From an uncultured bacterium (GTDB lineage Bacteria; Bacillota; Clostridia; Lachnospirales; Lachnospiraceae): a stretch of DNA of 64,000 bases. The stretch spans positions 62,001 through 126,000 of the forward strand of contig CAMTMP010000002.1 of NCBI GenBank assembly GCA_947073545.1, read 5' to 3'. Below, in pieces: positions 49,464-58,467 of this stretch (its first letter is position 1; every line of letters starts with the position of its first letter). Position numbers and translations under genes: made by a program. The notes under the pieces are model-generated. The model had not been told where the DNA came from. It saw only the letters and a program-made list of their open reading frames with translations, and did no database searches.

Positions 49464-49533
49464 ATGTGCCAGACGGTGTGTCATGGAATGAGAGACTGAC
49501 TCAGTCAGTCGGTAAATTTGAATGAGGAAACGA

Positions 49534-50568
49534 ATGACAGAATTAAAGAAATCAGATTTTTATTTTGATCTGCCGCAGGAGCTGATCGCACAGGACCCCT
49601 TGGAGGACCGCTCCGCGTCGAGACTGCTTGTGCTGAACCGGGAAAACGGGGAAGCAGAGCACCATCATTTTAAAGAGATTACCAATTATTTAAGGCCAGG
49701 CGATTGTCTGGTCTTAAATGACACCAAAGTTATTCCTGCGAGGCTGTTGGGGACGAAGGATGATACCGGCGCGGCCATCGAGGTGCTTCTTTTAAAGAGA
49801 CGGGAAAACGATGTCTGGGAAACCCTCGTGAAGCCCGGAAAAAAGGCGCGGCCGGGAACCAGACTTTCCTTCGGGGACGGCATTCTCATGGCGGAGGTTT
49901 TGTATGTGGTGGAAGAGGGAAACCGCCTGATCCGCTTCGCATACGAGGGGATTTTTGAGGAAGTGCTGGACCGACTCGGAGAGATGCCGCTTCCCCCCTA
50001 TATCACCCACAAATTGCAGGACAAAAACCGTTACCAGACCGTATATGCCAAGTATGAGGGCTCTGCGGCCGCACCGACAGCGGGACTGCACTTTACGGAA
50101 GAACTGCTTGCGCAGATAGAGAAAATGGGGGTGAAAACCGCCTATGTGACCCTGCATGTGGGGCTTGGCACATTTCGTCCCGTGAAAGCGGAAAACCTCT
50201 TAGAGCATCATATGCACTCTGAATGGTATCAGGTGACGCCGGAGACGGCGGAACTGATCAACCGCACGAAGGAGAGCGGCGGTCGCGTGATCTGTGTGGG
50301 GACGACAAGCTGCCGCACGGTGGAGAGCGCGGCGGACGAAAGCGGTCGGGTGCAGCCGGGGTGCGGAGATACGGAGATCTTTATTTACCCGGGGTATCGG
50401 TTTAAGGTGCTGGACTGCCTGATCACGAATTTCCATCTGCCGGAATCCACGCTGGTAATGCTTGTTTCTGCGCTTGCGGGCAGAGAGAACGTGCTGGCGG
50501 CGTACCGGGAGGCGGTGGAGGAGAGGTATCGGTTTTTCTCTTTTGGGGATGCGATGCTTGTGATTTAA
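49534..50568 (+). CDS. queA: tRNA preQ1(34) S-adenosylmethionine ribosyltransferase-isomerase
   Basis: A 344-residue enzyme of queuosine synthesis that transfers the ribosyl part of SAM to preQ1 in tRNA. Family marks: [18 protein letters not shown] at the N-terminus, [12 protein letters not shown] near residue 65, and the [12 protein letters not shown] segment near 178. GAGGA precedes the ATG at 49534. It lies 71 bases after the aminopeptidase gene; a short QueG-like protein is encoded at 41793. Confidence 0.96.
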   Translation: MTELKKSDFYFDLPQELIAQDPLEDRSASRLLVLNRENGEAEHHHFKEITNYLRPGDCLVLNDTKVIPARLLGTKDDTGAAIEVLLLKRRENDVWETLVKPGKKARPGTRLSFGDGILMAEVLYVVEEGNRLIRFAYEGIFEEVLDRLGEMPLPPYITHKLQDKNRYQTVYAKYEGSAAAPTAGLHFTEELLAQIEKMGVKTAYVTLHVGLGTFRPVKAENLLEHHMHSEWYQVTPETAELINRTKESGGRVICVGTTSCRTVESAADESGRVQPGCGDTEIFIYPGYRFKVLDCLITNFHLPESTLVMLVSALAGRENVLAAYREAVEERYRFFSFGDAMLVI

Positions 50569-50595
50569 TATTATTTTGCTTTTCAAAGAGAACTG

Positions 50596-50631
50596 GAAGA
50601 TATTTGGGTTAGAATTAACCGAAATATCTTC
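50596..50631. repeat. Imperfect palindrome upstream of the CotH-like gene
   Basis: GAAGATATTT at 50596 pairs with AAATATCTTC at 50622; inside, GGTTA pairs with TAACC around loop GAAT. Only one G-G mismatch breaks a 16-bp stem. No U-run follows. It could be an operator, an RNA hairpin or a weak terminator for queA. Confidence 0.6.
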
Positions 50632-50672
50632 TGGTGCGTTTCGTTGGAATGATAAGAACGAAGGAGTAACCT

Positions 50673-52469
50673 GTGAGAATGAAATACAGAAGAGGGATTT
50701 TGCTCGGCTTTTTTCTGGTTCTGCTCTATACGGTCGGTCTCTATTCGGAGTCCGAGTTGGAAAACAGGATGGAAACGGCTGCAGGTGCGGTATCGGAGAC
50801 AAATACGGGAAAAAGTTATGTCAGCGTGGCGGGACATGAGATTGCACTGTGGCAGCAAGGCGGTCAGTTCTACGCCTTTCTTCCTTCCGCTTGCAGGGAG
50901 ATGGACTTGCAGCCGGAAATACCGGAGGAGACCGCTCCCGATTCTATCGTGTGGATGTATTCGGAAAATATTCCAGCCGTTTTTATTGATACAAAGTCCG
51001 GGAGCGCGGAACAAATTCATGCGGATAAAAACGTAAAAGAAGCAGGGGAAATTTCCGTTTTGGAAGCGGACGGCAGTATCCGCCTCCGCATGCCGCTTGC
51101 CTATATCAAGAGTAGGGGCAACACTTCTTTTACTTCTTTTGAAAAAAAGCCTTATCAGATTAAATTGACGGATGCAGTATCGCTTTTGGGTATGGATGCC
51201 GCGAAAAAATGGATTTTCATTTCCAATGCGCCGGACACGACGCTTCTTAGGAACGCGCTTTCCAGAAAGCTTGCAGGGCAGCTTGACTTGGCGCAGTCGA
51301 AGGACGGTGTCTTTGTGGATCTGTATTTAAATGGGGAATACGCAGGAAACTATTATGTCACGGAAAAGGTGGAAGTGCATAAAAACCGTCTTCCGATAAC
51401 GGACATGGAGAAGATGACGGAACTTACGAACAACAACGAAGAGTTCAACGTCTATGAGACTGCGTGGACGGATACGACAAAGGCAAAAGATGTGCCGAAA
51501 GACCCTGTGGATATCACAGGCGGTTATTTAATTGAGCGGGATTTTGGGGAGCGGTTTCTTTCCGAAGTCGAGATTAACGGCAGCTATTTTATAACTGAGG
51601 CGGAAGAATCGTTCATTGTTCGTTCACCAGAATATGCTTCGGAGAATCAGATTGCCTATATTAACAGCTATATTCAAAGTGTGGAAAACGCTATTTTGTC
51701 ACATGACGGCATCGATCATGAGAGCGGAAAGTCCTATCAGGATTTGATTGACGTGGATTCTTTTGCGCGAAAATATCTTTTGGAGGAAGTGACGGCTAAT
51801 TATGACGGCGGCGTGGCAAGTTCCTATTTTTACAAGGACAGGGATGCCGTCAGTGAAAAACTGTTTGCGGGACCGATATGGGATTATGACGTCACGTGGG
51901 GAAATACCCCGGCTTACATCGGATACCTTTCGGATTCGCCCAAGCGGCTGACAAGGCTGGATTTTCATCAGGACTCGTCCGTATGGTTTCCCGCCTTATA
52001 TGAAAAACCGGAATTTTATCAAGCGGTTATTTCCTGCTACCGGAGAGATATCAGTCCCTATTTGGAGACGATGGCTTTGCAGACGCTTCCGCAGCTGGCA
52101 GAGATGACCGCCGCGTCCGCGGCTATGGACAGGGTTCGGTGGTCGGCACAGTATGCGGAGAACAGTACATGGGAGAGCCGTGAAGAGGAGGTCGCTTTTT
52201 TGGCGGACTATATTTTAGAACGCAAAGCGTTTCTGGACAAGGCATGGATAGAGCAGACTGCGATACATGAAATTGAGTTATTCATCGAAGATGCGCCTTA
52301 TGATACGCTGTATGTTTTTTCGGGAGAGAAGATGCCGAAAATGCCGGATGCGGAAATATCTTATGCGGAGTTTCTGGGATGGACTTCAGAAAAGGATGGT
52401 CAGCCGCCCGATTTGCATATTCCTGTTTATGAAGATATGGTTTTCCACGCAGTGTTACAATATCCCTGA
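50673..52469 (+). CDS. CotH kinase-family secreted protein
   Basis: A 598-residue protein with an N-terminal signal/anchor (about residues 6-24) and a CotH-type atypical kinase domain (about 125-500). Recognisable parts are YIKSRGNTSF, KPYQIKLTD, WIFISNAPDTTLLRN, VDLYLNGEYAGNYYVTEKV and the acidic GPIWDYDVTWGN. CotH proteins phosphorylate spore-coat or surface proteins. A C-terminal region of about 100 residues is unassigned. The start is GTG 50673 after AAGGAG; ATG 50679 is an alternative. Confidence 0.9.
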   Translation: MRMKYRRGILLGFFLVLLYTVGLYSESELENRMETAAGAVSETNTGKSYVSVAGHEIALWQQGGQFYAFLPSACREMDLQPEIPEETAPDSIVWMYSENIPAVFIDTKSGSAEQIHADKNVKEAGEISVLEADGSIRLRMPLAYIKSRGNTSFTSFEKKPYQIKLTDAVSLLGMDAAKKWIFISNAPDTTLLRNALSRKLAGQLDLAQSKDGVFVDLYLNGEYAGNYYVTEKVEVHKNRLPITDMEKMTELTNNNEEFNVYETAWTDTTKAKDVPKDPVDITGGYLIERDFGERFLSEVEINGSYFITEAEESFIVRSPEYASENQIAYINSYIQSVENAILSHDGIDHESGKSYQDLIDVDSFARKYLLEEVTANYDGGVASSYFYKDRDAVSEKLFAGPIWDYDVTWGNTPAYIGYLSDSPKRLTRLDFHQDSSVWFPALYEKPEFYQAVISCYRRDISPYLETMALQTLPQLAEMTAASAAMDRVRWSAQYAENSTWESREEEVAFLADYILERKAFLDKAWIEQTAIHEIELFIEDAPYDTLYVFSGEKMPKMPDAEISYAEFLGWTSEKDGQPPDLHIPVYEDMVFHAVLQYP

Positions 52470-52482
52470 GCGGCTTCTTGTG

Positions 52483-52923
52483 TTATGATTCCTTCGCGGT
52501 GTCCAATACGGCAAATCCGTGGTCGAAAAGCATTTCGTTGGCATCCATGATGGTCATATGATTCATCAGGGCGAACAGAATCAGCGCGTCCCGCCCATCT
52601 CTGGCATACAATTCCCGATTGCCGGAAAGCTTCAGCATTTTTTGTGTTTCCTCCTCGGACAGTCTCAGCCCGAAAGAAAGGGCGATCAGCTTGTCACGCG
52701 AGGGAATTTTATCGCCCGCAAAAATCCGATAGACATAGGCGCGCCCAAGCAGAGAACCCCGGATCACGTCCGCACGCCGGAGGTTCTTTTGCGCCAGCAG
52801 CATGTGCAGATGATCTGCCAGACTTTCTTTCAGCATATGTGTTCTGTTTTTCTCCAGATAGTCTTCCATATCCGTTGCGGTTCTGATTTCATGCCGCAGT
52901 TCATCCGTTGACTTTTCATCCAT
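52483..52923 (-). CDS. XRE-like helix-turn-helix protein
   Basis: A 146-residue soluble protein. Residues 30-95 (LADHLHMLLAQKNLRRADVIRGSLLG...GDKIPSRDKLIALSFGLRLS) look like a lambda-repressor-type HTH. The rest is helical with no known effector domain. A GGAAGG lies about 13 bases before the ATG. It is convergent with the CotH-like gene and divergent from the acyltransferase gene, whose upstream region has a 17-base dyad it might bind; that link is inference. Confidence 0.75.
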   Translation of the reverse strand: MDEKSTDELRHEIRTATDMEDYLEKNRTHMLKESLADHLHMLLAQKNLRRADVIRGSLLGRAYVYRIFAGDKIPSRDKLIALSFGLRLSEEETQKMLKLSGNRELYARDGRDALILFALMNHMTIMDANEMLFDHGFAVLDTAKES

Positions 52924-53005
52924 TCTGCATCGAAGTCCTTCCTGTGTATTTCCTGTAAATCTTATTATATCTGTTTATGGTAAGCGTGACAACTGTGGAG
53001 GAAAT

Positions 53006-53022
53006 GTCTACTGCCGGTAGAC
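53006..53022. promoter_or_regulatory. Candidate operator upstream of the acyltransferase gene
   Basis: GTCTAC-TGCCG-GTAGAC is a perfect 6-bp dyad with a five-base spacer, 22 bases before a TATAAT (53044-53049) and 51 bases before the ATG at 53073. The divergent HTH gene at 52483-52923 is an obvious candidate regulator. Confidence 0.45.
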
Positions 53023-53072
53023 CAAAATCGACAAAATTTTCCCTATAATACCATCATGGGAGAGGGAAAAGC

Positions 53073-54176
53073 ATGAAATACACAGAGATATCTTTATCCG
53101 GGAAGGGAAAAGAGAAGCGCGTATATTACGAATGGATACGTCTGACTGCCTGTTTTTTTGTTATATTTAATCACCTGAAAGGCTATGTGCTGTTTCAGAA
53201 CGCGTCCGGCGCAAAGCAGTTGTTTTACATGGTTCTTTCTGTGATTACCAAAATCAATGTGCCGCTGTTTTTCATGGTTTCCGGCGCGCTGCTCTTGGGA
53301 AAGCGAGAGGATATTTTCACGGTTTTAAAAAAGCGGGTCAGCAGGATTTGTCTGGTTATCCTGCTTTTTTCTCTGGGCATTTACACGGAGTGCCGGCTAT
53401 ACGCGCTCGCGCAGGGCAGGGACTATGAATTTACGGTGAAGCGTTTCCTTTACGGGGTATTTGAAAGGAGTCTGGATGAGACGGGCGCCTACTGGTATCT
53501 CTATGCCTATCTTGGTTTCCTTTTATTATTGTCTCTGATGCAGAAAATAGCGGGACAGATGAGCCGGAGCGATTTTTACACGCTGTCTGCACTGCATTTT
53601 ATAATCTGGTCGATGTTTCCCATCTGCAATCTTTTCCTACGTCTGGCAGGGTGCGAAAGTCTTTCTCTGGCGGGGGAATTTTCTGTGCCGCTCGCCACGA
53701 CGGCGGCGTTTTTCTATCCCCTTACAGGCTATTATATCGACCGTAAAATAGAGATACGGGCGGTCTCCAAAAGAAAATGGGCTGGGCTTTGTGCGGCGGC
53801 TGCTGTGGCAATCTGCCTGTCCTGTCTTTGTGTGTATTTGGATGGGGCGGCGGATGAGACCTTTATTTCCCTGTTCGACTATGTGCTCGCCATCGCGGTA
53901 TTTCTGGCTGTCAAATATGCGGCGTCTGTCAAAATACCGGCATTGTCATCCGGAAAAACGGCGGAGGCGGTCTGTTTTATGGGTTCGCTCACCTTCGGCA
54001 TTTATCTGTTGGACCACTATTTTAAATTGGTTTTGTATGAGAATTACGAAGCCTTTGCAGAGCGGTTTATGCCGTCCCTTTTCGCCTCTTTCGGCTGGTG
54101 CGCGGTCAGTATGTTTTTGGGAGGAACTGTGACGTGGCTGTTAAAAAGGCTGCCGTTGTTTAAAAATATATTATGA
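53073..54176 (+). CDS. Acyltransferase-3 family membrane protein
   Basis: A 367-residue membrane protein with about ten hydrophobic segments. It begins with the family's YYEWIRLTACFFVIFNHL segment (usually RxxxxxxxxxxxxxH), and PLFFMVSGALLLGK near residue 70 is characteristic of acyltransferase-3 enzymes such as O-acetyltransferases of surface polysaccharide. The acceptor is unknown. AGAGGGAAAAG precedes the ATG. A TATAAT box is at 53044. Confidence 0.88.
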   Translation: MKYTEISLSGKGKEKRVYYEWIRLTACFFVIFNHLKGYVLFQNASGAKQLFYMVLSVITKINVPLFFMVSGALLLGKREDIFTVLKKRVSRICLVILLFSLGIYTECRLYALAQGRDYEFTVKRFLYGVFERSLDETGAYWYLYAYLGFLLLLSLMQKIAGQMSRSDFYTLSALHFIIWSMFPICNLFLRLAGCESLSLAGEFSVPLATTAAFFYPLTGYYIDRKIEIRAVSKRKWAGLCAAAAVAICLSCLCVYLDGAADETFISLFDYVLAIAVFLAVKYAASVKIPALSSGKTAEAVCFMGSLTFGIYLLDHYFKLVLYENYEAFAERFMPSLFASFGWCAVSMFLGGTVTWLLKRLPLFKNIL

Positions 54177-54261
54177 GTTTAAAAAAGAGATCCTGTTTTA
54201 TTGTTGGATAGGGATATGGTATAATAGAGAAGAATTTTACCTTTTGAGAGGGAAATCAGAT

Positions 54262-55740
54262 ATGGTTTACGATGAGATAAAGCTGCTGAGACAGAGTGAG
54301 AAAAGTACGGTGCAGCTTGTGAAAGAGCAGGGCAGTGAACGTCTTTTCGTGCGGAAAATTTTGCAGGGCAGACATCAGGTATACGCGGTTTTGCGGGAAT
54401 TGACTCACCCATATCTGCCGATGGTATATGAGGTTACTTTTGAGGGCGGCAGCACGATTGTTGTGGAGGAGTATATTGAGGGACGAACGGCGGGCAGCGC
54501 AGCGCTTACGGAAAAACAGTGTCTTGTGATTGTGAGGGAGCTTTGCGACGCGCTGATTTTCCTGCATGGACAGGGGATCATCCACCGGGATATCAAGCCC
54601 TCCAACATACTGATTGCACAGGACGGGCATATCCGTCTGATCGATTTTGACGCGGCGCGGATGCCGAAGGAAAATTCGGAACAGGACACCGTACAGCTTG
54701 GCACGAGAGGGTATGCGCCGCCCGAGCAGTACGGGTTTTCTCAGACGGACGAGCGGGCGGATATCTATGCGCTCGGTGTAACAGTAAAACAGCTTCTGGG
54801 CGGAAATGCGGGGAAACGGCGCTATCAAAGAGTCTTTTCCAAGTGCACGAATTTGGATCCGGATAAAAGATACCGATCCGTTCGTCAGGTAAAGAAAGCG
54901 TTTTCTGTTGTTTGGGATTGGCGGGCGGGGATTGCGTGCGCTGCGGCGGTTGTTTTGGCGGCAGTTATTTTGTGGAATCTCCTGCCGGACAGTATGCTGT
55001 CACAGGATAAGCCGCTTTCCGGGAGCACGGAACTGACTGTACTGCCGGCGCCGGCAAATCCGCACTGGGATGGGGAGACGGGAATCGCTCTGTGGGGGCA
55101 TGTGCCGGAGTCGGGAGTCGGCAGGGATCAGAGGTATGGCTGGAGATTGTACAGACGCGATACAGAGACGGCGCCCGATCCGGAGAAGGACGAATATGAC
55201 AGGGAAGGGGAGATGAGCGGAAATCTCCTCACGACCGATTATTTTGATATGAGTTTCTCGGAGGAACTTTGGGACAACGGCTTTTACTATTTTGCGGTGT
55301 GCGCATCCGGGGATGGCGTCACCTATGCGGACAGTCCCTATGTATTGTCGGATGGGTTTGCGTTCACGGGAGAGGACGCGCCGAGGCTGCCGACGCCGGA
55401 GGGGCTTTACTGGACTATGAAGCAGATTGGTGAGGAAAAATACTATTTTGCCGCCATTTCCAACTGGGATGACTATGAGGAGGAAGACAATTTTGACGCC
55501 TATGTTTACAATGAGGATGGAGAGTATGTCATGAACAACACGATAGAGATGGAGTTCATGATTGAGAATGGCTGGCCGGGGGTTCGGATCAGACCGGAGT
55601 TTGTGAATGAGCCCGGAAAGTCTTATCGTTTTGCCATTCAGGTGCTTTCCTCAAGACCGAACGAATACCGATCCAGTCTGCCCGTGGAACCGTGCCCCGG
55701 GGAGGATTACTTAAGCCCGCCGCTCAGGATTCCTGAATGA
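54262..55740 (+). CDS. Membrane Ser/Thr protein kinase with extracellular domain
   Basis: A 492-residue protein. The N-terminal kinase domain has HRDIKPSN (D110), a D128-F-D130 in place of DFG, and the APPEQYG activation segment; the ATP-binding Lys is probably in RLFVRKIL. One membrane helix (about residues 218-238) links it to an extracellular region of about 250 residues with beta-rich stretches (WRLYRRDTE, YYFAVCASGDG). No PASTA repeats are visible. GAGAGGG precedes the ATG at 54262. It is a second kinase separate from the island at 5.8 kb. Substrate unknown. Confidence 0.9.
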   Translation: MVYDEIKLLRQSEKSTVQLVKEQGSERLFVRKILQGRHQVYAVLRELTHPYLPMVYEVTFEGGSTIVVEEYIEGRTAGSAALTEKQCLVIVRELCDALIFLHGQGIIHRDIKPSNILIAQDGHIRLIDFDAARMPKENSEQDTVQLGTRGYAPPEQYGFSQTDERADIYALGVTVKQLLGGNAGKRRYQRVFSKCTNLDPDKRYRSVRQVKKAFSVVWDWRAGIACAAAVVLAAVILWNLLPDSMLSQDKPLSGSTELTVLPAPANPHWDGETGIALWGHVPESGVGRDQRYGWRLYRRDTETAPDPEKDEYDREGEMSGNLLTTDYFDMSFSEELWDNGFYYFAVCASGDGVTYADSPYVLSDGFAFTGEDAPRLPTPEGLYWTMKQIGEEKYYFAAISNWDDYEEEDNFDAYVYNEDGEYVMNNTIEMEFMIENGWPGVRIRPEFVNEPGKSYRFAIQVLSSRPNEYRSSLPVEPCPGEDYLSPPLRIPE

Positions 55741-55766
55741 TTTTCTGATTGATTGATACAAAGTAT

Positions 55767-55795
55767 TTGTAATTTACGCAAAAGCGTATTATAAT
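55767..55795 (+). promoter_or_regulatory. Sigma-A promoter of the PilZ gene
   Basis: TTGTAA at 55767 and TATAAT at 55790 with a 17-base spacer, 74 bases before the ATG. Confidence 0.8.
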
Positions 55796-55869
55796 CGTAG
55801 AAAGATATTAGAACAGAAGACATTTTTCGGGTAGTGTGATTACAGGATAAAACAGAAAGGCATAAAAAC

Positions 55870-56211
55870 ATGGAGGAACGCAGGAGAAACAAGAGGATAG
55901 AGCTGTCATCCAAGCTGTTGATCAAGAGGCTGGATGGGGAGGACGCAGCGAAAGAGGTAGACATAGACGTGGTGGATGTGTCTAAGACGGGCGTGGGTTT
56001 TTTGTGCAGTGAGGCTCTGGAGATCGGCGCGGTTTATGAGGCATCTTTGACGATCTGGACGAAGGAAGTGATTCACGCATTTCTTGAGATCGTACGCATT
56101 GAGAAGAAAGATGACAATATCTTTTCCTACGGTTCTATTTTTATAGGCATGTCGGAGATCGAGGCAAGCCGGATCGAGACGTACAGCACGATTGAGACGA
56201 TGGAAGTTTAG
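55870..56211 (+). CDS. PilZ-domain cyclic di-GMP binding protein
   Basis: A 113-residue protein consisting of one PilZ domain. The Arg motif is present as RRNKRIE near residue 4 and the second motif as DVSKTGVGF near residue 38, as expected for c-di-GMP binding. No output domain is fused. A strong promoter lies upstream. A diguanylate cyclase is encoded at 35602; the VanZ-like gene follows after 15 bases. Confidence 0.9.
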   Translation: MEERRRNKRIELSSKLLIKRLDGEDAAKEVDIDVVDVSKTGVGFLCSEALEIGAVYEASLTIWTKEVIHAFLEIVRIEKKDDNIFSYGSIFIGMSEIEASRIETYSTIETMEV

Positions 56212-56226
56212 AAAGAAAAAAACGGC

Positions 56227-56721
56227 ATGAACAAAAAAAGAAAAAGTCATATCCTTCTGGAACTCGGCGTGATCGCTATATCGTTTGCGGCACTCTTACT
56301 GCTCTTATATTTTGTGGTTGCGGTATCTTTCCAGAACGGGACAGTATCTTCTGACATAACGATGAAAATGGCAGGACAGATCGCGAGACGGATTTTTGAG
56401 AATCCCACGCAGGACCAGATTTCGACTACGGCGCTGATGATTCGTTATGGCGCGCATCTGGGTCTGTTCTTTGTGGTCGGTTTCGTAACCACCTTTGTGA
56501 GCATGGTTGTTTTCAGAAGATATTACAGAATACTCGGTGTGATCGGGGCGGGAGCGGTCTGCTATGTGCTTGCCTATTACACGGAATATTACAAGCAGTT
56601 TGTGGAGGGCAGGCATTTCCAACAGTCCGACGCGGCGCTCAACTGGTACGGGAGTCTGGCGGGTATTTTCTGTATGGTTGGGTCGTATTTTTTAAACCGT
56701 CTGTTGGTGAAGCTGTCATGA
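56227..56721 (+). CDS. VanZ-like membrane protein
   Basis: A 164-residue protein with four hydrophobic segments (starting near residues 10, 75, 100 and 140). EYYKQFVEGRHFQQSDAALNWYGSLAGI matches the conserved Glu-x-Gln/Gly-Arg...Asp...Asn core of VanZ-like proteins. VanZ itself gives low teicoplanin resistance, but most relatives are uncharacterised. It directly follows the PilZ gene, and the ribosome site is weak (GAAAGAAAA). Confidence 0.85.
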   Translation: MNKKRKSHILLELGVIAISFAALLLLLYFVVAVSFQNGTVSSDITMKMAGQIARRIFENPTQDQISTTALMIRYGAHLGLFFVVGFVTTFVSMVVFRRYYRILGVIGAGAVCYVLAYYTEYYKQFVEGRHFQQSDAALNWYGSLAGIFCMVGSYFLNRLLVKLS

Positions 56722-56735
56722 GGTAAAATAATGGT

Positions 56736-56936
56736 TTGCGTGAAGCGGAGGTTTTACAAAGATGTGTTGTGTTATGCAGACAATCATGGAATCTAATACC
56801 TTTTGAAGTGGCTGTGGATCTTTTTTATTCGCAGGAAAATATGATCAGGCTTAAAGAGTCGGTAGCGCAGATGGAAGCTACAGGCGGTACCATGACAGAA
56901 ACTGGTATGATGGAATCGGGAAATCGGAAAGGCTGA
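56736..56936 (+). pseudogene. RelB/DinJ-type antitoxin remnant
   Basis: An open stretch without ATG or ribosome site whose second half (from 56796) reads IPFEVAVDLFYSQENMIRL followed by KESVAQMEATGGTMTE. PFE...DPFYS..NM..L is the typical C-terminal region of RelB/DinJ antitoxins. The N-terminal ribbon-helix-helix part is lost and no RelE-type toxin follows. A fragment of a former toxin-antitoxin locus is the likeliest reading. Confidence 0.6.
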
Positions 56937-56963
56937 GTGGTGACTTGGCGGCTTAACTGACCG

Positions 56964-56990
56964 GGGAAATGCCTACTTAAGGCATTTCCC
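56964..56990. terminator. Hairpin between the antitoxin relic and aroA
   Basis: GGGGAAATGCCT pairs with AGGCATTTCCCC around a short loop, a strong stem located just past the aroA stop. No U-run follows on either strand in the canonical place, so termination is likely but unproven. Confidence 0.55.
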
Positions 56991-56998
56991 CGAAAAAT

Positions 56999-58276
56999 TT
57001 ACATAGCGCACAGTCGTGCAAGATCTTCAAAAAACCCGGGGTAGCTGATGGTGACCACATCGCTGCCCTTAATTGTTGTCTCGCCCTCCGCAACAAGCGA
57101 AGCCACGGCAAAACTCATGGCAATGCGGTGGTCGAGATGGGAGTCCACCTCGGTTCCGTGGAGGGGCTGTCCGCCGTGGATGATCATGCCGTCGTCGGTT
57201 CCCGTGATATCGCAGCCCATGGCGCTAAGATACTGCACCATCACGTCGATGCGGTTGGATTCCTTGACCTTTAACTCGGCGGCGTCCCGGATTATGGTAG
57301 TGCCCTCCGCACATGCCGCCATAATATTGATGACGGGCAGTTCGTCGATCAGTGTGGGAATGATATCGCCCTCAATGGTAATACCGTGGAGCACGCTGTG
57401 TTTTACCAGCAGGTCGGCGGTCGGTTCTCCGTCATGATTTTCGTTTAAAAGCGTAATGTTGCCGCCCATTTCTTTTGCCACTCTTAAAATACCGTCTCTG
57501 GTGGGATTGATTCCCACGTTTTTAATGAGGATTTCAGAGCCGGGAACGAGCAGTCCCGCGGCAATAAAGTAAGCGGCGGAGGAAATGTCGCCGGGCACGT
57601 CAATTTTTCGGCCTTCCAGACGTGGCTCGGGAAGGATGCGCGCCGTTTTTCCTTCCGACTGTAAATCTGCGCCAAAATAGCGCAGCATGATTTCTGTGTG
57701 GTTGCGGCTTAAGGTCGGTTCAGTCACAAGAGTTTCGCCGTCGGCGTAGAGTCCTGCAAGCAGGACGGCGGACTTCACCTGTGCGGAGGCAACTTTGGAG
57801 TGATAGTGGATGCCGTGCAGAGGCGCGCCTGTGATGCGAAGGGGCGCGCAGTCGTTGCCGTTTACGCTTTCGATTTTCCCGTCCATCATGGAAAGTGGCT
57901 CCATAATGCGCCGCATGGGACGTTTCCGGATGGAGGCGTCGCCCGTGAGGGTACTTGTAAAAGTCTGTCCGGCAAGGATGCCGCTGATCAGTCTGGTGGT
58001 GGTGCCGCTGTTGCCCATGTCAAGCACGGAAGAGGGCGCCTGCAGTCCGTGCAGCCCTTTGCCGTGAATCAGAATTTTATCCGGGGTATTTTCAATCTCA
58101 ATACCCATCTTCCGAAAGGCGTCGATGGTGGAGAGACAGTCCGCGCCCTGCAAAAAGTTGGTGACTTCGGTCGTGCCTTCGGACAGCGATCCGAACATCA
58201 CAGCCCGGTGGGAGATGGATTTATCGCCGGGGATCGTCACTTCCCCTCTCATTGTATGTGCTTTCTGAAATTTCAT
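56999..58276 (-). CDS. aroA: 3-phosphoshikimate 1-carboxyvinyltransferase (EPSP synthase)
   Basis: A 425-residue enzyme joining shikimate-3-phosphate and PEP. GDKSISHRAVM near residue 18, GNSGTTTRLISG near 90 and the LKVKESNRI motif near 335 (Lys, Glu, Arg) are diagnostic. GGAGT lies before the ATG at 58276. It is transcribed after tyrA, with a 190-base gap on the same strand. Length is normal for the family. Confidence 0.97.
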   Translation of the reverse strand: MKFQKAHTMRGEVTIPGDKSISHRAVMFGSLSEGTTEVTNFLQGADCLSTIDAFRKMGIEIENTPDKILIHGKGLHGLQAPSSVLDMGNSGTTTRLISGILAGQTFTSTLTGDASIRKRPMRRIMEPLSMMDGKIESVNGNDCAPLRITGAPLHGIHYHSKVASAQVKSAVLLAGLYADGETLVTEPTLSRNHTEIMLRYFGADLQSEGKTARILPEPRLEGRKIDVPGDISSAAYFIAAGLLVPGSEILIKNVGINPTRDGILRVAKEMGGNITLLNENHDGEPTADLLVKHSVLHGITIEGDIIPTLIDELPVINIMAACAEGTTIIRDAAELKVKESNRIDVMVQYLSAMGCDITGTDDGMIIHGGQPLHGTEVDSHLDHRIAMSFAVASLVAEGETTIKGSDVVTISYPGFFEDLARLCAM

Positions 58277-58467
58277 GGTTTACTCCATTCTGAAGCGCCC
58301 TCTGCAGAGCTTATGACGCTTCTGCCTCGTGTTGTTTTCTTTCATTGTGTACAATTGCTGTATTTTTTCAATCACTTACGCAATATGCAGTGCTTTTAAG
58401 TAAGCTTTGCTGTTTTGTTCCTGTCCTATGGCGTGAAGCTTTTAGAAGCGTTTTTCGCTTTTCTTTT

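Noticed and set aside
46986-49484. An 832-codon open frame on the minus strand
   Set aside because: It lies opposite pheT and the M18 aminopeptidase, both strongly supported by motifs, and its product is His/Leu-rich without any recognisable domain; it is a shadow frame.
58277-58467. A gene or RNA between aroA and tyrA
   Set aside because: Only AT-rich sequence and a weak GAAGCG/CGCTTC pairing are visible; no frame or known motif.
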